A DNA stretch of 21,326 nucleotides from Clostridium sp. (GTDB lineage: Bacteria; Bacillota_A; Clostridia; Lachnospirales; Lachnospiraceae). The translations under genes were made by a program, and so were the position numbers. Location of the stretch: positions 1-21,326 of the forward strand of contig JAMPAW010000053.1 in assembly GCA_023666975.1 (NCBI GenBank), read 5' to 3'. Positions 17,179-21,326 of this stretch are shown in pieces. Under the pieces are notes generated by a model. It searched no databases and had not been told where the DNA came from. It saw nothing but the letters and a program-made list of their open reading frames with translations. Position 1 is the first letter of the stretch. Every line of letters begins with the position of its first letter.

Positions 17179-17311
17179 CGTGGATAATGTGGATAACTTC
17201 GTGCATAAGTCCATTATTCAAGGCTTTTTTCTAATTTTTTTTGTGGATAACTGGCTTTCATAATCACTTTACATAATATTATCCACATTTCAAAGTGGAA
17301 AATGTGGATTA
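17179..17311. promoter_or_regulatory. Cluster of DnaA-box-like sites
   Basis: Seven 9-mers match the consensus TTATCCACA (or its reverse TGTGGATAA) perfectly or with one mismatch. Perfect: 17188-17196 (reverse), 17242-17250 (reverse) and 17279-17287 (forward). One mismatch: 17179-17187, 17200-17208, 17294-17302 and 17303-17311 (all reverse). They fall in 133 bp beside a T-rich stretch. This resembles an origin or a DnaA-titrating cluster, such as the DnaA-box clusters of B. subtilis. dnaA is not in the window. Confidence 0.65.
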
Positions 17312-17364
17312 TTTTTGTGCATTTTTCCGAAAGTGTTTTATTAAATTCCAAATCAAATTGAAAA

Positions 17365-17380
17365 ACAATTTTAAAATTGT
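17365..17380. repeat. 16-bp perfect palindrome
   Basis: ACAATTTTAAAATTGT is a perfect palindrome. It lies between the DnaA-box cluster and the downstream terminator. No T-tract context suits a terminator, and it could be a binding site of a dimeric protein. Confidence 0.45.
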
Positions 17381-17464
17381 GCGTCAAATCAAAATATAGT
17401 ATTCCCGACCGGATACAACAACTGCGTCACTGCCCACACTTTTTCATATTATTCCCCGTATTGC

Positions 17465-17498
17465 AAAAAACGAACCCGTCAAAAAGACAGGCCCGCTC
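17465..17498 (-). terminator. Rho-independent terminator of the amylase/CarD-like operon
   Basis: On the minus strand a GC-rich arm (17486-17498, GAGCGGGCCTGTC) pairs with GACGGGTTCG (17471-17480) around a TTTTT loop, with a few G-U pairs. It is followed by six T (17465-17470). It begins 8 bp past the CarD-like stop. Confidence 0.85.
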
Positions 17499-17505
17499 AT
17501 TTATT

Positions 17506-17790
17506 TTATTTCTTATGCGTAAGCACATACTCTATCTCGCTCTTGCGAAGCTCATCCATATCCTCCGGCATCTGACCTGCTAACCGCTCTGCCTCCTCAA
17601 CAGAAATAAGAGGGCGCAGCACCACCTGGTGATGTTCTACCGGTATGTACGATATTTTCTTATCATCAAACATAGAGCGCAAGCCATAATACAACACCTG
17701 CTCACCGCTTTTGGCCGTCAGCTTGGTCACCTCGGCTACCCAGCACACACCCAATGCTTCACTAAAAATAATATCCTTTTTCTCAAACAT
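17506..17790 (-). CDS. Short CarD/RID-domain protein
   Basis: A 94-residue protein resembling the N-terminal RNA-polymerase-interacting domain of CarD and of Mfd (TRCF). MFEKKDIIFSEALGVCWV, LYYGLRSMFDDKKISYIPVE (20 residues, about 34-53) and LRPLISVEEAERL match the typical order of the family: a beta-rich Tudor-like fold followed by the start of the helical part. CarD proteins are usually about 160 residues, with a C-terminal DNA-binding helical domain. That domain is largely absent here. The frame starts earlier at a TTG (17805), but the ATG at 17790 follows GGAGGGG. It lies 33 nt after the amylase gene and before the terminator, so the two share a transcript. Confidence 0.72.
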   Translation of the reverse strand: MFEKKDIIFSEALGVCWVAEVTKLTAKSGEQVLYYGLRSMFDDKKISYIPVEHHQVVLRPLISVEEAERLAGQMPEDMDELRKSEIEYVLTHKK

Positions 17791-17823
17791 ACTGCTCCCC
17801 TCCAAGCACTCAATATGGAGTGA

Positions 17824-19134
17824 TCAACGCTCCATCTTCCAGAAATATGCAGAATACGGTGGAAGCTCACTTCCTCCGCCAAAATCATGCGGCTCTTTGC
17901 TAATCAAATCCTCTGCCATTCCGCAGCCGGCATCAAAATGTGCCGTATATGGCTGGTCTGATGCGTTTATCGCCACCAATACTCTCTCGTCATCACACTT
18001 ACGTTCAATAATACACTGATGATTGGTCAAAACGACATTGCGATAGTTTCCGTAATTCAGAGCTTTACTGTTCTTCTTTGCCTCTGCCAGCTTGGAAATC
18101 CACTCTGCGAGTTCCCCAAATTCCGGTTCCTCAAAACAGGCGCGAAGCGCAGGGTCACCCTCATTTTTATGTGCCTTTGCCCCCCATTCACTGCCATAAT
18201 ATACACAGGGAATTCCCGGCATGCCAAATGCCATGGCATAAATCAGCGGCAAGTGCTTCTCATTCGTCAGATTGCTGGCAATACGTGTCACATCATGATT
18301 ATCGACAAAGGACAACAGATGTCTGCCCTTATACAACGTCCAGTTTTCGGGGCCAAATTGTCTCGCCAGCGAATGACAGATTTCAAACATGTTCATGCTG
18401 TTAAAACTGGAATATAATCCCTTATAGCATTCATAATTCGTAACAGAATGACACATTTCATCATTCATCCACTGATTATAATCGCCATGGAGCGTCTCAC
18501 CCACAAGATAGAAATCCTCTTTCTGCGAATCAGTAAACTGACGAAGCCGTTTCAGAAAATCCCGATCCAGACAATAGGCAACATCTAAACGCAGACCGTC
18601 AATATCAAATTGCTCAATCCAGCCTTTTACCGCATTAAAGATATGCTGGATTACCTCTTCGTTCCGCAGATTCAGCTTTACCAAATCATAGTTGCCCTCC
18701 CAGCCCTCATACCACAGACCGTCATTGTAATTGGAATTGCCGCCAAAGTCGATATGAAACCAGTCACGGTATTGTGAGCCTTCACGGTTCTGTAATACGT
18801 CCTGAAATGCCCAAAATCCCCGTCCGACATGGTTAAACACACCGTCTAAAACAACCTTAATTCCTGCCTGATGAAGCTCGTTACAAACTCTTTGAAAATC
18901 CTCATTCGTCCCTAGTCTACAGTCAATTTTTGTATAATCTCTTGTATTATATCCATGAGTGTCCGATTCAAAAACCGGTGAAAAATAAATGGCATTAGCC
19001 CCTAACTTGCCAATATGCGGAATCCAGTCGATTACCTTTAAAATTCTCGATTCCTGCTTGCCGTCATTTTCAAAGGGTGCACCACAAAACCCCAATGGAT
19101 AAATCTGATAAAATACACTTTCGTAAGCCCACAT
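17824..19134 (-). CDS. GH13 alpha-amylase family glycosidase, cytoplasmic
   Basis: A 436-residue glycoside hydrolase of family 13. The four conserved regions are in order: DGVFNH (97-102), GLRLDVAYC (180-188, nucleophile D184), LVGETLHG (210-217, acid-base E213) and FVDNHD (276-281, D281). The barrel starts at once (SVFYQIYPLGF), with no signal peptide and no N-terminal starch-binding domain. It is thus intracellular and likely acts on imported maltodextrins or cyclodextrins, as neopullulanase or maltogenic-amylase relatives do. The C-terminal beta domain is short. An AAGGAGG site precedes the ATG, and a promoter with perfect TATAAT lies about 85 nt upstream. Exact substrate cannot be told from sequence. 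Confidence 0.88.
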   Translation of the reverse strand: MWAYESVFYQIYPLGFCGAPFENDGKQESRILKVIDWIPHIGKLGANAIYFSPVFESDTHGYNTRDYTKIDCRLGTNEDFQRVCNELHQAGIKVVLDGVFNHVGRGFWAFQDVLQNREGSQYRDWFHIDFGGNSNYNDGLWYEGWEGNYDLVKLNLRNEEVIQHIFNAVKGWIEQFDIDGLRLDVAYCLDRDFLKRLRQFTDSQKEDFYLVGETLHGDYNQWMNDEMCHSVTNYECYKGLYSSFNSMNMFEICHSLARQFGPENWTLYKGRHLLSFVDNHDVTRIASNLTNEKHLPLIYAMAFGMPGIPCVYYGSEWGAKAHKNEGDPALRACFEEPEFGELAEWISKLAEAKKNSKALNYGNYRNVVLTNHQCIIERKCDDERVLVAINASDQPYTAHFDAGCGMAEDLISKEPHDFGGGSELPPYSAYFWKMER

Positions 19135-19187
19135 AATTCTGTCCTCCTTGTAAGAAACTGATGAACCTTAACCTATGAACCAAGCTC

Positions 19188-19209
19188 ACTTTCGGCTTGT
19201 CCGGAAAGT
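19188..19209. repeat. Inverted repeat in the amylase leader
   Basis: ACTTTC (19188-19193) and GAAAGT (19204-19209) form a 6-bp inverted repeat a few nt after the predicted amylase transcription start. ATGAACC also occurs twice (19161-19167, 19175-19181), 14 bp apart, in the same leader. These could be an operator or RNA structure for regulation by sugar. It does not match a cre site. Confidence 0.35.
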
Positions 19210-19225
19210 TCATACTACATCGCAC

Positions 19226-19254
19226 ATTATAACATAAACTCATATTCGTTGCAA
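19226..19254 (-). promoter_or_regulatory. Promoter of the amylase operon
   Basis: On the minus strand TTGCAA (19249-19254) is followed by 17 nt and a perfect TATAAT (19226-19231), preceded by TGT (extended -10). Start near 19219 gives an 85-nt leader. Confidence 0.65.
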
Positions 19255-19277
19255 ATTCAAACTATATTATTACATAG

Positions 19278-19306
19278 TAGACAAATCCTCCCTTTTCCGT
19301 TACAAT
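19278..19306 (+). promoter_or_regulatory. Promoter of the O-antigen-ligase-like gene
   Basis: TAGACA (19278-19283) is followed by exactly 17 nt and TACAAT (19301-19306), each one mismatch from consensus. Start near 19313 gives a leader of about 54 nt. It lies divergently from the amylase promoter, 24 bp apart. Confidence 0.6.
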
Positions 19307-19366
19307 ACTGCGTATCACTGATTGCGAAATGCAGTACCAAATAAAAATATACAAGAGGTAGGGATT

Positions 19367-20815
19367 ATGGCAGAGTTTTTACAATTACTAAAATATAGAA
19401 TGTCAGAGGTTTATTTTGTTATCATTTTTACTTTTCTTACCTTTTATATGCACAATGGATATTATGACACCTTAGAAGCCAAGAGCGCTATGCTGTTTTG
19501 GACGTCTCTGTTTTACGTTGTTACCATGGCAATCAGTTCCGTACTGCTGGCTGGTTTTGAAAAAAAACATGCTTTTCACTTCTTACGCAGTCTCAATATG
19601 CTGGATTACAGCCTGCTCCTGTTTGCCGGGCTTGGGCTTTTATCTGCTGCCCTTTCCGACACAAAAAACATTGCGTTCTGGGGCAGTGACGGATGCCGCA
19701 TCGGTGCCTGCCTGATTTTCCTCCTCTGCCTTGCAAGTATATTTTTATCAGGAAATTTGCATTGGAACCGGTATTTATTACTTGTCATTTTATTATCGGG
19801 ATTTATTGTTTATTTGTGGGGAATTACAGACTGCTTTGACTTAGACCTTATGGGCTGGCATATTGATATGGCATCCAACCATTATGACTTTTTATCGACC
19901 ATCGGAAACCGTGACTGGTACACAGGCTATATCTCTTTCGTCCTGCCTTTTATTGCCGTCCTCTTCTTAGATGAGCAAAACAAAAAAATGAATTTCCTAT
20001 ACGCCATATACCTTTTTTTCGGATTTATCAATCTCTATATCACAAAGAACAACGGAAATCTTTTAGTATTTGGCAGCGTAATCTGGCTTGTTTATTATGC
20101 CCTGAAGGAACGCCAAAGATGGGAGCAGTTTATCCATCTTTTCTGGATTTTTATTTTTTCGAGCATTGCCGTCAATATAATGTGCATATTGGTCAATCCA
20201 TTGCACGTAACCGGTATTTCCATTTTAGGGATTCTTACAAAATACCAATGGTACTTTGCATTAGCTGCCATTGCCCTTATTTTGCAAATTACAAAGGATA
20301 AAATCTTTTCCCTGCATCTTGAAAAGATATGGCTTTGCTTTTCCGGTCTGGTGATCATTGGCCTGTTTTTTGCAGTCATCCTCAGCTTCAATGGTTCTTT
20401 TGGCTCTGACCGGGGTTACATCTGGACATATGCGGCAAAAACCTTTACGCAGTCTCCTATCAGGGAAAAGCTCATCGGCTGGGGGCCAGACTGCTTTAAA
20501 CAGGCTGTTTACAGCATAGCCGGAAGCGATATCTATGCAACATGGCCGGAAAACAATCTGATTGCAAATGCGCATAACGAATTTTTACAATACCTGATTA
20601 CGATGGGGCTATTCGGAATGCTTTCCTATCTCGCTATTTTTGTAGCGGCATTCACTTATGCCATAAAGAAAAAAAGCACCCTCTGCATAGCATCGGGAAC
20701 TGCATTATTTGCCTATTTTTGTACTGCCCTGGGATATAATCCCCAGCCGCTTAATTATGGTATTTTCTTTGTTTTTCTCGCACTCCTTCACCTCCGGCAT
20801 CAATCATGGTCATAA
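19367..20815 (+). CDS. O-antigen ligase/polymerase-like membrane protein
   Basis: A 482-residue, strongly hydrophobic protein with about 11-13 predicted membrane segments. The late loop ENNLIANAHNEFLQYLITMG (20 residues), with H403, followed by LFGMLSYLAIF, is the hallmark of the WaaL/Wzy (O-antigen ligase) superfamily. Upstream are TIGNRDWYTGYISF and GWGPDCFKQAV. These enzymes join or polymerise lipid-linked glycans outside the membrane. In a Gram-positive they act on wall or capsular glycan, or on other acceptors. The frame opens at a TTG (19322), but the ATG at 19367 follows AGAGG by about 8 nt. No sugar-synthesis genes surround it, so the substrate is unknown. Its final 16 bp overlap the xre gene tail to tail. 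Confidence 0.75.
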   Translation: MAEFLQLLKYRMSEVYFVIIFTFLTFYMHNGYYDTLEAKSAMLFWTSLFYVVTMAISSVLLAGFEKKHAFHFLRSLNMLDYSLLLFAGLGLLSAALSDTKNIAFWGSDGCRIGACLIFLLCLASIFLSGNLHWNRYLLLVILLSGFIVYLWGITDCFDLDLMGWHIDMASNHYDFLSTIGNRDWYTGYISFVLPFIAVLFLDEQNKKMNFLYAIYLFFGFINLYITKNNGNLLVFGSVIWLVYYALKERQRWEQFIHLFWIFIFSSIAVNIMCILVNPLHVTGISILGILTKYQWYFALAAIALILQITKDKIFSLHLEKIWLCFSGLVIIGLFFAVILSFNGSFGSDRGYIWTYAAKTFTQSPIREKLIGWGPDCFKQAVYSIAGSDIYATWPENNLIANAHNEFLQYLITMGLFGMLSYLAIFVAAFTYAIKKKSTLCIASGTALFAYFCTALGYNPQPLNYGIFFVFLALLHLRHQSWS

Positions 20816-21141
20816 ATTTGTTTAAATAAAATCAGATATTCCTGAAGCAGTTTTTTTTGTTTTGCATCATTGGAATTAAACAGATTTAATATATAATTAG
20901 GAACATTGGATTCAGACGGGGCTCTCTTTTCAATTCCTCTAAGAAGATAATCCAAATCCGTAGACAATATCGGACAAAGTGCGATAAGCTTTTCCAGCGA
21001 AAGGCCAGCCAATCCACGCTCCACCTCACTGCAATGTTTAATCGAAATATCCAGCTTCTCCGCTAACTGCGCCTGCGTTATCTGGTTTTCCTGCCGCAAT
21101 GCTGCAATCCGTTGTCCAATTTCTTTATACAGCTTATTCAT
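20800..21141 (-). CDS. XRE-family (Cro/CI-type) HTH transcriptional regulator
   Basis: A 113-residue protein with an N-terminal helix-turn-helix of the XRE type, at about residues 5-62: IGQRIAALRQENQITQAQLA, then DISIKHCSEVERGLAGLSLE and DYLLRG. The C-terminal 45 residues are helical and charged, with no recognised ligand domain. They could serve dimerisation. Two ATGs are possible (21156 and 21141). Neither has a strong binding site. I prefer 21141 because GGGGA lies about 9 nt before it and MNKLYKEIGQ is a common start for this family. A TGCTAATATAAT-like extended -10 (minus strand) lies about 80 bp upstream. Targets are unknown and may include its own promoter or the convergent neighbour. 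Confidence 0.85.
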   Translation of the reverse strand: MNKLYKEIGQRIAALRQENQITQAQLAEKLDISIKHCSEVERGLAGLSLEKLIALCPILSTDLDYLLRGIEKRAPSESNVPNYILNLFNSNDAKQKKLLQEYLILFKQIYDHD

Positions 21142-21277
21142 ATGAGATTTCCCCATTTCTTTTTATATTGAGCTTTGCGGAATACTCAGCCGCACATGAT
21201 TCGGGGCAAAACCGCTTTGATTCCCAATATCATTATATTAGCAAACCTTTATACAAGAAAATAACATCATAGTATAA

Positions 21278-21326
21278 TGTACCCCATAAGGTGGACACGA
21301 CAAGAAAAAGGGATTGCTTAAAATGT
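21278..21326 (+). mobile_element. Possible left end of an IS3-family element, cut by window edge
   Basis: The sequence from TGTACCCCATAAGG (21278) through GTGGACACG resembles the terminal inverted repeats of IS3-family elements, which typically start with TG and carry a GTGGACAC-like core. An AAGGG site precedes an ATG at 21323-21325, where the first transposase frame would begin. The element's body lies outside the window, so this is tentative. Confidence 0.4.

Larger units (their letters stand above)
16837..17505. other. 669-bp non-coding T-rich region between hpf and the CarD-like gene
   Basis: No credible coding frame was found on either strand. From hpf outward it holds the hpf leader and promoter (to 16984), a strongly T-rich stretch on the plus strand (about 16970-17175), the 12-bp palindrome AATTCATGAATT (17042-17053), the inverted repeat TTGACA/TGTCAA (17068-17086), a DnaA-box-like site TTTTTCACA (17090-17098), the main DnaA-box cluster (17179-17311), a 16-bp palindrome (17365-17380) and the terminator of the amylase operon (17465-17498). 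The density of binding-site-like signals is far above any other gap in the window. Confidence 0.8.

Noticed and set aside
16837..17505. Reading this gap as the chromosomal oriC
   Set aside because: dnaA, dnaN and rpmH are not nearby, the left and right flanks show no clear skew reversal, and the genes to the right are mostly on the same strand. I report it as a DnaA-box cluster instead.
19322..19366. TTG start of the O-antigen-ligase-like gene
   Set aside because: It has no ribosome binding site, while AGAGG lies before the ATG at 19367.
1..21326. CRISPR array, prophage or defence island
   Set aside because: No regularly spaced direct repeats, phage structural genes, nucleases or toxin-antitoxin pairs were seen in the window.

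Overview
The window looks like a stretch of chromosome from a low-to-moderate GC Firmicute, most likely a clostridial relative of the Lachnospiraceae. This is an inference from gene content and style, since no rRNA is visible. The supporting signs are strong AGGAGG-type ribosome binding sites, sigma-A-like promoters (often with an extended -10), a fused TsaB-RimI protein, a long-form HPF, a YcxB-like protein, and an RF2 gene with a programmed frameshift. Almost every gene lies on the minus strand. Only the membrane protein at 19367-20815 runs the other way.

Region 1 (83-8410) is mostly tRNA biology and housekeeping. Read in the direction of transcription (right to left) it holds tex, a YcxB-like membrane protein, tsaE, a tsaB-rimI fusion, a small zinc-ribbon protein, rnz (RNase Z), an unknown anchored protein, tsaD, ispD and two tRNA-Ser genes. 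The tRNA genes have their own strong promoter just past the ispD stop. TsaB, TsaD and TsaE make the t6A modification of ANN-decoding tRNAs, RimI acetylates proteins, and RNase Z trims tRNA 3' ends. Neither tRNA gene encodes CCA, which fits RNase Z processing.

Region 2 (8447-12343) holds a dCMP deaminase with its own promoter, then (upstream in transcription) lysC with a clear terminator, hom, and a lone cheW. LysC and Hom catalyse the first and third steps of the aspartate pathway toward lysine, threonine and methionine.

Region 3 (12347-16836) is the hpf-secA-prfB order also known from Bacillus. prfB can be reconstructed only by a +1 frameshift at CTT-TGA-C, which restores a 370-residue RF2 with a GTG start. 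secA and hpf each have a recognisable promoter.

Region 4 (16837-17505) is a 669-bp non-coding, T-rich stretch. It contains a compact cluster of DnaA-box-like sites (17179-17311, three of them perfect TTATCCACA matches), several palindromes, the hpf promoter and the terminator of the next operon. I consider it the most interesting non-coding signal here.

Region 5 (17506-21326) holds a GH13 amylase-type gene followed by a short CarD-like gene in one operon. A divergently transcribed O-antigen-ligase-like membrane protein comes next, overlapping tail to tail with an XRE-type regulator. The right edge carries what may be the end of an IS3-family insertion sequence. I found no CRISPR array, prophage or defence system.
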